A DNA stretch of 15,988 bases from an uncultured Faecalibacterium sp. GTDB lineage: Bacteria > Bacillota > Clostridia > Oscillospirales > Ruminococcaceae. Positions 1 through 5,635 of this stretch are shown here, piece after piece; within the stretch, counting starts at the first letter, position 1, and every line of letters begins with the position of its first letter. Position numbers and translations under genes: made by a program. The stretch covers positions 1-15,988 of the forward strand of contig CAKTGS010000043.1 in the NCBI GenBank assembly GCA_934561485.1, read 5' to 3'. The notes below the pieces were generated by a model. That model saw nothing but the letters and a program-made list of their open reading frames with translations. It searched no databases and had not been told where the DNA came from.

Positions 1-2
1 AG

Positions 3-1190
3 CAGCACAACGAGCGCGAAAAGGACAGCTATCGGAACCCCGACATTATCCCCCAGCGCGCTGCATGGAACGTCCACTTCAAGAAGCCAACCGCCAGCTA
101 TACTGACCTGTTCGCCCAACTGGAAGCCGCTGGCACGATTTCCACGCGCGGCCTGAAGCCGGATGCCACCCACTATTGTGAGCTGGTCTTTGATGTCAAC
201 TCAGCCTACTTTGACAACCACGGCGGCTATGAGTTCGCCAAAAAGTTCTATGCGGATGCCTACAAAGCCGCCGTTCAGATCGTGGGCGGTGAGCAGTATA
301 TCCTTTCGGCAGTCATGCACGCCGATGAAATCAACCGTGCCATGACCGAAGCACTAGGCCGGGAAGTTTACCATTACCACCTCCATGTGGTCTATGTGCC
401 TGTGGTGGAAAAGCAAATCCTGTGGTCGAAACGCTGCAAGGACAAGGCACTGGTCGGCACAGTCAAGGAGACCGTCATGCAGGTCAGCCGGAGCAAGAAG
501 TGGGCATCCAAGCCCCTGCTGGACGATGCCGGAAAGCCTGTGTTGCAAAAGAACGGCAAGCCAGTCCTGAAGAAGTCGTACAGCGTCCTGCAAGACGATT
601 TCTTCAACTATATGCGCAATGCTGGGTACACGGATGTAGAGCGCGGTGAGCGTGGCAGCACTGAAGAACACCTGACCGTCACCCAGTTCAAAGTCCAGCG
701 GGAACAGGAACGGCTGGACATCCTGACCGCCCAAGCCGACCAGCAGGCACAATCGCTTGCTAAAACCAGTCAGACCCTTTCCAAAAAAGAGAAAGAACTT
801 GCCGCTGTTCAGAAAAAGGCTACACTCACGAAAGAAGCCCTCATTCATGCGCGCGATCTGGATTATATTGGCAAGCGCACCTTCCTCGGCAATTACTCGC
901 TGACCGAGGAAGAATTCTCCAAACTGAAAAAGCAGGCCGACCATGGCTATATGATGGATGTAGAGAACCGCCGCCTGAAAGAAGAACTTTCCACGGCCAA
1001 GAAGGAAGCAGCCCATTGGGGTCAAAAGTATCATGAACTCTGGTATGAAGTGAAGCCCTATCTGGACGCTCTCCACCGTGCGCCCGAACTGGTGCGCGGC
1101 TTTCTGGAAAAGATTCTTGCCCCCAAGCAGGAGCGCACCATGAATGTGCAGCAGCGAAACCGCAGGCATGGGCAGGATATGGAACTTTGA
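3..1190 (+). CDS. MobV/Pre-type plasmid mobilization relaxase, 5' end cut by window
   Basis: This is a single-strand DNA relaxase that would nick at an origin of transfer and pilot the strand during mobilization by another conjugative element. The frame is open from the window start. The first residues read QHNERE followed by NPDI, which is motif I (HNxR) of the Mob_Pre family, so only about 20 to 30 N-terminal residues are missing. At window residues 106-109 is HADE and at 124-128 HYHLH followed by VVYVPV, the histidine-rich metal-binding motif of the family. Residues about 228-278 are a charged heptad-like coiled coil, and the C-terminus is basic. About 395 residues are visible, close to the usual size. 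The next small gene follows after 17 nt with its own ribosome binding site. No inactivating change is seen in the visible part. Confidence 0.9.
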   Translation, partial: QHNEREKDSYRNPDIIPQRAAWNVHFKKPTASYTDLFAQLEAAGTISTRGLKPDATHYCELVFDVNSAYFDNHGGYEFAKKFYADAYKAAVQIVGGEQYILSAVMHADEINRAMTEALGREVYHYHLHVVYVPVVEKQILWSKRCKDKALVGTVKETVMQVSRSKKWASKPLLDDAGKPVLQKNGKPVLKKSYSVLQDDFFNYMRNAGYTDVERGERGSTEEHLTVTQFKVQREQERLDILTAQADQQAQSLAKTSQTLSKKEKELAAVQKKATLTKEALIHARDLDYIGKRTFLGNYSLTEEEFSKLKKQADHGYMMDVENRRLKEELSTAKKEAAHWGQKYHELWYEVKPYLDALHRAPELVRGFLEKILAPKQERTMNVQQRNRRHGQDMEL

Positions 1191-1207
1191 TTTTCGGAGG
1201 ATACCAT

Positions 1208-1373
1208 TTGAACAAAAAGAAGAAGTCAAACAAATCCGGTTACCCGGATGAAGCAATCAAGACCCTTGCACGTTGCTTTTATCCCTCCATGGTTGAGTTT
1301 TTCAACACAGCGTGAATACGAGGAATGGCTGAAAGAGCAGAGAACTCTACAAGCCTTGCCTGTTGCAGCATAA
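1208..1373 (+). pseudogene. Small mobile-element protein following mobV, apparently frameshifted
   Basis: A TTG start at 1208 follows a GGAGG at 1196-1200 with 7-nt spacing. The first frame reads a lysine-rich start and then YPDEAIKTLARCFYPSMVEF, and stops at 1313-1315 after only 35 residues. In the adjacent frame the text continues without a gap as QREYEEWLKEQ and runs to a TAA at 1371. Small proteins with a 'DEAI..LARC...FF' start and a 'QREFEEW' end are, as I recall, common just downstream of clostridial relaxases. I therefore read this as one gene of about 50 to 55 residues broken by a small indel near 1305-1312. Function is unknown. A sequencing error or a genuinely shorter peptide ending at 1315 are the alternatives. 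Confidence 0.55.
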
Positions 1374-1411
1374 AAACAGCAGGACGCTCCCAGTAAAGGG
1401 AACGCCCTGCT
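1372..1411 (-). terminator. Rho-independent terminator between convergent mob module and ATPase cassette
   Basis: A 14-bp stem with two mismatches (1378-1391 with 1398-1411) has a 6-nt loop. On the - strand it is followed by five T residues (complement of 1372-1376). It lies 65 nt past the stop of the TOPRIM-like gene and directly after the small + strand gene, so it may serve both directions, although the + side has no T run. Confidence 0.7.
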
Positions 1412-1476
1412 ATACATATTACAATCGCTTATGGATTTGTGTAAGATACACTCCGTATAGAAAATCATACGATGCT

Positions 1477-2058
1477 TTAACGATTACATCTATTCGCTCT
1501 CGCATTTTCAATGCAGGTTTTTATATACTCATCCATATTCGTGCAATTACATTTTTTTAATTTCTCGTATAATTTTTCGGCAACTGTTATGTCCAAATCA
1601 CCATGACTTGTAGGAAAGATCGTGATATACTCTTTTTTCTTATTGATTGGTATACTAGCTTTCTTCATCGTTTCTTCAAGATTGGGATCATTATAAATTG
1701 GAACAATATAATCTTTTAGCCAGTGTCCATCAAACATACTTTTATCTTTGAATTTTCTCTTCTCATCTTCAGTACAGTCATCAACATCCATAACGATAAA
1801 CAATTGGAAGTTTTTTAACTGATTTTTGGTATGTTCGACTTTAGGAAAGGCTCTTATAAAAGATTTATAATCCTTAAATCTTGAATCATTTAAAAGTGGC
1901 ATTAAACTTGTGATTTGAATACTGCATCTTCCGTTATCTCTTGATATTATCTCCTGTGGAAGTCTTAAATTGGATTTAATATTTGAACAAATTGATTGTT
2001 CAGATAGTCCATGGACAATTACCATTGATCGCTGATAAGATGGCTCCATCTTTTTCAT
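1477..2058 (-). CDS. TOPRIM-like/RloB-like partner of the AAA ATPase, candidate defence effector
   Basis: The protein has 193 residues. Its layout resembles a small TOPRIM-type protein. Near the N-terminus, residues 13-20 read VIVHGLSE, matching the usual 'vvEGxsE' strand-turn. Residues 87-94 read a hydrophobic strand plus MDVDD, matching the DxD metal-binding acidic motif. Around residues 122-129 is NDPNLEE, which could be the 'P-x-F/L-E' element of RloB-like proteins. The canonical first glutamate is replaced by His16. The start codon lies in an ATGA overlap with the ATPase stop, with GGAGG 7 nt upstream, so translation is coupled. Such pairs (RloA/RloB, AbiL, PARIS) act against phage, with the small TOPRIM protein as probable nuclease. 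That role is inferred from architecture, and the family assignment is tentative. The gene is AT-rich compared with the core genes. Confidence 0.6.
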   Translation of the reverse strand: MKKMEPSYQRSMVIVHGLSEQSICSNIKSNLRLPQEIISRDNGRCSIQITSLMPLLNDSRFKDYKSFIRAFPKVEHTKNQLKNFQLFIVMDVDDCTEDEKRKFKDKSMFDGHWLKDYIVPIYNDPNLEETMKKASIPINKKKEYITIFPTSHGDLDITVAEKLYEKLKKCNCTNMDEYIKTCIENARANRCNR

Positions 2059-3428
2059 TGGCTATCCTCCAGCGTATGACTTTTTAATTCCATAGCTTCA
2101 TCAATAAGTTCTGCAAAATCCAAGTATCCAGTTTCTGGGATTCCTTGATAGCAGCCATCCAAATATTTATGTCTAACACTGTTTGCCTTCTGCGTACGGA
2201 ATCCATAGTCCGAGATACAGACAATCTCTTTTTCTCCCTCAGCATCTGCCTTGAGAACATATACTTCATCGGCGGGAACTGAATCCATTAAGAGCGTATT
2301 ATGCGTAGTTGCTATAAATTGCCCTTCGTCTGTTTGATCAACCGCATTTTTTAACAGGCGGAGAATATCATTCATAAGCAAGTCATGAATACCGGAATCA
2401 ACTTCATCAACAAATGCTGTTAGTCCCATCGCACTTGTGAAAAAAATCGGGAAATCATCAAGAAGCTTTCTTGTTCCCGTTGACTCCAAAGAAACAGGAA
2501 TCGACCGGATGCTTCCTCCACAGACTTTGTCAAAATATAACTCGTACCTGTACCCATCACCTTCCTTTTTAAACTTATAGTAAGCTTTCTTTATATCAGA
2601 ATAAAGCTGCGTGAAATATTGATTTAAGATATCTTCAAAAACGTAGAGTTCCTTGTTTTGTTTTCTTCCCGGATTTTTCACATTTCCTGCATCTAATTCT
2701 TGTAAAATCCTAAAAGGAACAGCCATTCGACCCGTTTCCTGATTTCCGCCTTTATACAGGACATTTAGTCTTTTGAACATTCTTAGAACATCGTATAATT
2801 CCTTAGATATCGATTCTTTGAAAAATTTTTGATTCTTGTTTTTTTCTTCTGCATACAGAATCGACATGAATGTATGCTTTCCCCAATATTTACTTATAAG
2901 TTCCTGTAATTCTTCCTTGTATTTCAAATTAGCAAATACAGAGGGACTTAATGTTGCTTTTTTAGGGGTTATACTAAAAATTCTACCCGATCTTTGCTTG
3001 ACTAGATAGAATAACTCTTCCTTTATGACAGCACTCTTGGAAAAGACCATTTGATATCTTCCACTTTTATTTTTGTGGAAAAAGCCGATTTCTATTTCCA
3101 TAGGATTTTCATTTCCTATAGTCCAATATTTTCCAATTAAGTCTTCCAATGAAGCAAAGCGCAATTTAAGGATTTCAGAAATAATTTTGTTTCGAAAAGC
3201 TTCGTCACCTATGCCGTTTAAATCATCGAGAATGGGCAATTTATCATCTTTTCGCATTGTTTCAAACGTTTGGGACACAAACAATGGTGCAAGCATAAGG
3301 TTCGATTTGCCTGATCCGTTTTCGCCATAGATTAGCGCAACCTTTTTAGGAATGCCATGTGCTCCTCTTAAATCCAATTGGACATCAGAGAACGACTTGA
3401 AATTTTTCAGTTTAATATACGAGATCAT
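2055..3428 (-). CDS. AAA/ABC-type ATPase (AAA_15/AAA_21 kind), candidate defence sensor
   Basis: The 457-residue protein starts MISYIKLKNFKSFSD, the N-terminal strand typical of RecF/OLD-like ATPases. Walker A is GENGSGKS at residues 35-42. A signature-like SLESTGTRKLL is at 313-323, Walker B ends in FVDEVDSGIH (Asp341, Glu342), and the switch histidine region is ATTHN at 373-377. The middle, about 50-310, is a long mostly helical insertion. No nuclease domain is fused; that role probably falls to the overlapping downstream gene. The pair resembles RloA/RloB, AbiL or PARIS AriA/AriB, in which the ATPase senses phage and controls a TOPRIM effector. The start has AAGGAGG 8 nt upstream. The ATPase fold is certain, while a defence role is inferred from the pairing and its cargo position in a mobile element. 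Confidence 0.85.
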   Translation of the reverse strand: MISYIKLKNFKSFSDVQLDLRGAHGIPKKVALIYGENGSGKSNLMLAPLFVSQTFETMRKDDKLPILDDLNGIGDEAFRNKIISEILKLRFASLEDLIGKYWTIGNENPMEIEIGFFHKNKSGRYQMVFSKSAVIKEELFYLVKQRSGRIFSITPKKATLSPSVFANLKYKEELQELISKYWGKHTFMSILYAEEKNKNQKFFKESISKELYDVLRMFKRLNVLYKGGNQETGRMAVPFRILQELDAGNVKNPGRKQNKELYVFEDILNQYFTQLYSDIKKAYYKFKKEGDGYRYELYFDKVCGGSIRSIPVSLESTGTRKLLDDFPIFFTSAMGLTAFVDEVDSGIHDLLMNDILRLLKNAVDQTDEGQFIATTHNTLLMDSVPADEVYVLKADAEGEKEIVCISDYGFRTQKANSVRHKYLDGCYQGIPETGYLDFAELIDEAMELKSHTLEDSQ

Positions 3429-3445
3429 TGCGATGCCCTCCTTTT

Positions 3446-3479
3446 GTTATATTATATAACAATTTTGTTGATTAGTAAA
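3446..3479 (-). promoter_or_regulatory. Promoter with palindromic operator-like site for the ATPase/TOPRIM pair
   Basis: On the - strand TTTACT (3479-3474) and TATAAT (3456-3451) are separated by 17 nt, about 20 nt before the Shine-Dalgarno of the ATPase gene. The -10 box lies inside a perfect 15-nt palindrome, GTTATATTATATAAC (3446-3460), a plausible site for a repressor or for autoregulation. AT-richness makes chance palindromes likelier here. Confidence 0.6.
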
Positions 3480-3500
3480 CACTGAACTCAAATTTTTCAG

Positions 3501-3752
3501 TTAATCTTCTAACCCATGGCTTCCGGCCACATTCTTCAAATATTCCTCCGGGTCACCGTTCAAAATCAAATCCGCATAGCCCAGCGGGTCATTGTAGATG
3601 AGGTAGTCCAGTTCCGTCTGCTGTGCCACGGTCACATCCAACGCATCCTCAATCCCAGTGCAGTCAATGGAAATTTTTCTCCCATCCCGGAGCAGCAGTT
3701 CCACGCAGCCAGTGTCCATATTAAACTTGCAGGCTCTTTCATTGTACTTCAT
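3501..3752 (-). CDS. DUF6061-like small mobile-element protein
   Basis: This 83-residue acidic protein begins MKYNERACKFNMDTGCVELL and contains an ELDYLIYNDPLGYADLILNG block. I recognise the pattern as the DUF6061 kind of protein often found on clostridial mobile elements; its function is not known. An upstream in-frame TTG at 3767 would add five residues, but it overlaps the GGAGG ribosome binding site that sits 8 nt before the ATG at 3752, so the ATG is preferred. It is on the same strand as the ATPase pair but separated by 72 nt containing a separate promoter. Its base composition is closer to the relaxase than to the cassette, so it is probably element backbone, not cargo. A weak 6-bp inverted repeat (3481-3501) overlaps its stop. 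Confidence 0.75.
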   Translation of the reverse strand: MKYNERACKFNMDTGCVELLLRDGRKISIDCTGIEDALDVTVAQQTELDYLIYNDPLGYADLILNGDPEEYLKNVAGSHGLED

Positions 3753-3853
3753 AATCGCATCCTCCAAATCTTGTTATCAGCTTACAGTCTATGACAAGGT
3801 ATCGGAGTTTTGCGCCGTCCACGGGAGCCTTCGTTGTTGTACCCGAAGAAAAC

Positions 3854-3898
3854 AAAAAATCCGAACCCTTCTCCAATCGGAAATAGGTTCGGATTTTT
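3854..3898 (-). terminator. Terminator of tRNA-Tyr
   Basis: A perfect 13-bp inverted repeat (3855-3867 with 3886-3898) encloses an 18-nt loop and ends in six T on the - strand. It starts 7 nt past the tRNA CCA end. The A and T runs on both sides make it potentially bidirectional, insulating the tRNA from the mobile element. Confidence 0.85.
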
Positions 3899-3904
3899 CT
3901 TGTT

Positions 3905-3989
3905 TGGTGGGCGCGGGTGGATTCGAACCACCGAAGCTGAAAGCAGCAGATTTACAGTCTGTCCCCATTGGCCACTCGGGAACACGCCC
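3905..3989 (-). tRNA. tRNA-Tyr (anticodon GUA)
   Basis: This is an 85-nt class II tRNA. The acceptor stem GGGCGTG pairs with CGCGCCC, the anticodon stem-loop reads CAGACTGTAAATCTG with GTA in the loop, a long variable arm follows, then the T arm GGTTCGAATCC, discriminator A and an encoded CCA (3905-3907). It has its own promoter upstream and a strong terminator directly downstream. Confidence 0.95.
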
Positions 3990-4024
3990 ATATTCTTTTG
4001 TGCAGTTCCGCGAACCGCCTATAT

Positions 4025-4053
4025 ATATTACCACTCGCAGTTGAATTTGTCAA
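4025..4053 (-). promoter_or_regulatory. Promoter of tRNA-Tyr
   Basis: On the - strand a perfect TTGACA (4053-4048) and TAATAT (4030-4025) are spaced by 17 nt, about 35 nt upstream of the mature tRNA-Tyr 5' end at 3989. This is a strong housekeeping sigma-A type promoter. Confidence 0.8.
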
Positions 4054-4114
4054 CGGTTTCGCCGCGAATTTTAAAACTTTTTGCAATGTTTTGTGGCACA
4101 AACTCTCTCGCCGC

Positions 4115-4145
4115 AAAAAACACCCAGGAATCAACGTTCCCTGGG
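4115..4145 (-). terminator. Terminator-like hairpin after the HI0074-like remnant
   Basis: CCCAGGGA (4145-4138) pairs with TTCCTGGG (4130-4123) with one mismatch and a 7-nt loop, and is followed by a short spacer and six T on the - strand (complement of 4115-4120). It lies about 50 nt past the end of the broken gene and upstream of the tRNA-Tyr promoter, so it probably once ended that gene. Confidence 0.6.
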
Positions 4146-4192
4146 CAGCCTCTAAATTCTCATTGGCAGGTAGTTTCTTACCCTTGCACTAC

Positions 4193-4379
4193 TTATACGT
4201 CCCGGTAGAGCTGGCCCAGGGCCTGCAGCACCGGCAGGAAGTCGTTTGCAGATCTGCGCAGCCACCTCCTCTGCAGTCTTTTCATCATAAACATGGGAAG
4301 TAATGTTCCGGGCCGTCAAGATCTGATTCCAGCGTTCCGCGTCCCGGATCACCCCGGCGGCATAGACCTCTTTCAACAC
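4193..4379 (-). pseudogene. Remnant of HI0074-family nucleotidyltransferase substrate-binding protein
   Basis: The - strand encodes a piece reading LKEVYAAGVIRDAERWNQIL, then an ARNITSHVYDEKTAEE segment. This is the C-terminal half of the HI0074-type, HEPN-like partner of minimal nucleotidyltransferases, normally about 130-140 residues. The frame then runs into nonsense. Moving by one base at the three-T run 4245-4247 restores a family-like end, ICNDFLPVLQALGQLYRDV, with a TAA at 4193-4195. One inserted base explains this. The N-terminal half is absent, and a TGA lies three codons upstream of 4379. No matching nucleotidyltransferase gene is present. The gene is dead unless the frameshift is a read error, and even then it would be truncated. 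Confidence 0.7.
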
Positions 4380-4428
4380 TTTTCAACCATACCAGCTGTC
4401 ATGGCCCGCTGCCGACATTTGTTTATAG

Positions 4429-4467
4429 AAAAAAGAGCCCAAATTTCAGCGAATCTAGGCTCTTTTT
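4429..4467 (-). terminator. Terminator of tRNA-Thr
   Basis: AAAAAGAGCC (4430-4439) pairs with GGCTCTTTTT (4458-4467) across an 18-nt loop, giving a 10-bp stem that ends in a T run on the - strand. It begins directly after the tRNA-Thr CCA end. Confidence 0.8.
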
Positions 4468-4469
4468 CT

Positions 4470-4544
4470 TGGAGCTGGTGACAGGAGTTGAACCTGCAAC
4501 CCACTGATTACAAATCAGTTGCGCTGCCATTGCGCCACACCAGC
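4470..4544 (-). tRNA. tRNA-Thr (anticodon UGU)
   Basis: This is a 75-nt tRNA. The acceptor GCTGGTG pairs with CACCAGC, the D arm contains GCGCAATGGCAGCGC, the anticodon arm CTGATTTGTAATCAG carries TGT in the loop, the T arm GCAGGTTCAACTCCTGT follows, and discriminator T plus CCA are encoded. It lies 71 nt downstream of the rsmA stop, with its own promoter in the gap. Confidence 0.95.
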
Positions 4545-4559
4545 AAAGGTTACTTGATT

Positions 4560-4588
4560 ATTATACCACCGGTGCGCGGTTTTGGCAA
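4560..4588 (-). promoter_or_regulatory. Promoter of tRNA-Thr
   Basis: On the - strand TTGCCA (4588-4583) and a perfect TATAAT (4565-4560) are spaced by 17 nt and end 15 nt before the tRNA 5' end. No strong terminator separates it from rsmA, so read-through from rsmA may add to expression. Confidence 0.75.
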
Positions 4589-4615
4589 GCTGTGTTTTTC
4601 ATTCTGTGCCCAAGC

Positions 4616-5473
4616 TCACAGAGCCTTGAGCTGCTTCTGGATCGCGGCAAAATTTTCCAGGGTCAGGGCCTCGGGGCGGATGCGCGGGTCAAAACCGGCG
4701 GATGCAATGGCAGCCGTTACGGCGTCCTTGGAAAGGCCCAGGCCGCTGGCGATGGAGTTAGCCGCCGTCTTGCGGCGCTGGCCAAAGGCAGCACGCACCA
4801 GGGCAAAGTAGCCTTCCTCGTCCTCCACCTGCACAGCAGGGGTGGGGCGGATGTCCATGCGAACCACGGCACTGGTGACCTTGGGGGCCGGATAAAAGCT
4901 GCCCGGTGCGGCGGTGAACATCAGCTTGGAGGTGGCGTAGTAGTTCACCGCACAGCTGATGGCACTGGATGCCCGGGTGCCGGGCACAGCAGCCAGGCGG
5001 TCGGCAGCTTCCTTTTGCACCATCACGGTCAGGCTCTCGATGGGCAGGCGGTCACCCAGCAGCTTCATCACAATGGGGCTGGTGATGTAGTAGGGCAGGT
5101 TGGCGCACACTGCCACAGGCATTCCCGGAAACTCCTCCGCGATCAGGGCTTTCAGGTCCACTTTCAGTACATCCTGTAATACCAGCTTAAAATTATCCAC
5201 ACCAGCCATGGTTTCGGCCAGCAGCGGCGGAAGGCGCTCGTCCACCTCAATGGATACCACCTTGGCTGCGCGCTTGGCCAGTTCCTTGGTCAGCACACCG
5301 ATGCCGGGGCCGATCTCAATGACGCCGTAGCGCTTGTCCACGCCGCTGGCATCCACGATCTTAGTAGGAATGCCCGGGTTGATGATAAAGTTCTGTCCAA
5401 AGCCCTTGGAAAGCGCAAAATCGTATTTTTCGCACAGGGCACGAATCACGGAAATGTCGGTCAGTTCGGGCAT
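4616..5473 (-). CDS. rsmA: 16S rRNA (adenine1518/1519-N6)-dimethyltransferase RsmA/KsgA
   Basis: The 285-residue protein dimethylates two adjacent adenines in the 3' hairpin of 16S rRNA with S-adenosylmethionine during small-subunit maturation. It shows the family start GFGQNF (24-29), the SAM-binding motif EIGPGIG (53-59), an acidic residue after the second strand (Glu76), Asp101, and the catalytic NLPYYI (125-130). The helical C-terminal domain contains FGQRRKT. Length is normal. AGGAG lies about 10 nt before the ATG. The start is only about 20 nt past the terminator of the ctpA operon, leaving no room for a full promoter between them; expression must come from read-through or from a promoter upstream in 5530-5635. 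Confidence 0.97.
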   Translation of the reverse strand: MPELTDISVIRALCEKYDFALSKGFGQNFIINPGIPTKIVDASGVDKRYGVIEIGPGIGVLTKELAKRAAKVVSIEVDERLPPLLAETMAGVDNFKLVLQDVLKVDLKALIAEEFPGMPVAVCANLPYYITSPIVMKLLGDRLPIESLTVMVQKEAADRLAAVPGTRASSAISCAVNYYATSKLMFTAAPGSFYPAPKVTSAVVRMDIRPTPAVQVEDEEGYFALVRAAFGQRRKTAANSIASGLGLSKDAVTAAIASAGFDPRIRPEALTLENFAAIQKQLKAL

Positions 5474-5495
5474 AGAGGGGGTGCTCCTTTCTCAG

Positions 5496-5529
5496 AAAAA
5501 AGGCTGTTGCAGAGCTGCAGCAGCCTTTT
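5496..5529 (-). terminator. Terminator after ctpA
   Basis: On the - strand AAAAGGCTG (5529-5521) pairs with CAGCCTTTT (5506-5498). The stem extends inward past one C-A mismatch, leaving a very small loop, and is followed by a T run (complement of 5496-5501). It lies 106 nt past the ctpA stop. The gap 5530-5635 also holds a 7-bp inverted repeat (5547-5553 with 5568-5574) and no gene. Confidence 0.7.
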
Positions 5530-5635
5530 CAAGGGGTTACGATCTGAATGCCCTCCGCATTCGCTCCGGGCATTTTAGCGGAAATTATTTTAGAGCCTTT
5601 TCACGGAAGGGGCCGAAACCGGCAGATGCAGGAGT

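Larger units (their letters stand above)
1..3780. mobile_element. End of an integrated mobilizable element (IME-like)
   Basis: The left part of the window carries a MobV-type relaxase, a small follower gene, a DUF6061-like gene of the kind common on clostridial mobile elements, and an AT-rich ATPase/TOPRIM-like cargo pair. From tRNA-Tyr at 3905 onward everything is tRNA or core genome. The right edge is uncertain: it must lie between the DUF6061-like gene start (3752) and the tRNA-Tyr terminator (3855). I see no duplicated tRNA end that would mark an attachment site. The integrase and left end are outside the window. Confidence 0.65.

Noticed and set aside
354..1256. 300-codon - strand open frame opposite the relaxase
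   Set aside because: The + strand frame carries MobV motifs and a coiled coil; the reverse frame has no recognisable domain and no plausible context.
3481..3501. Inverted repeat ACTGAA/TTCAGT at the end of the DUF6061-like gene
   Set aside because: A 6-bp AT-rich stem without a T run is not convincing as a terminator.
3658..4303. Overlapping frames across the tRNA-Tyr region on both strands
   Set aside because: They run through the tRNA gene, its terminator and its promoter, and have no ribosome binding sites or family-like sequence.
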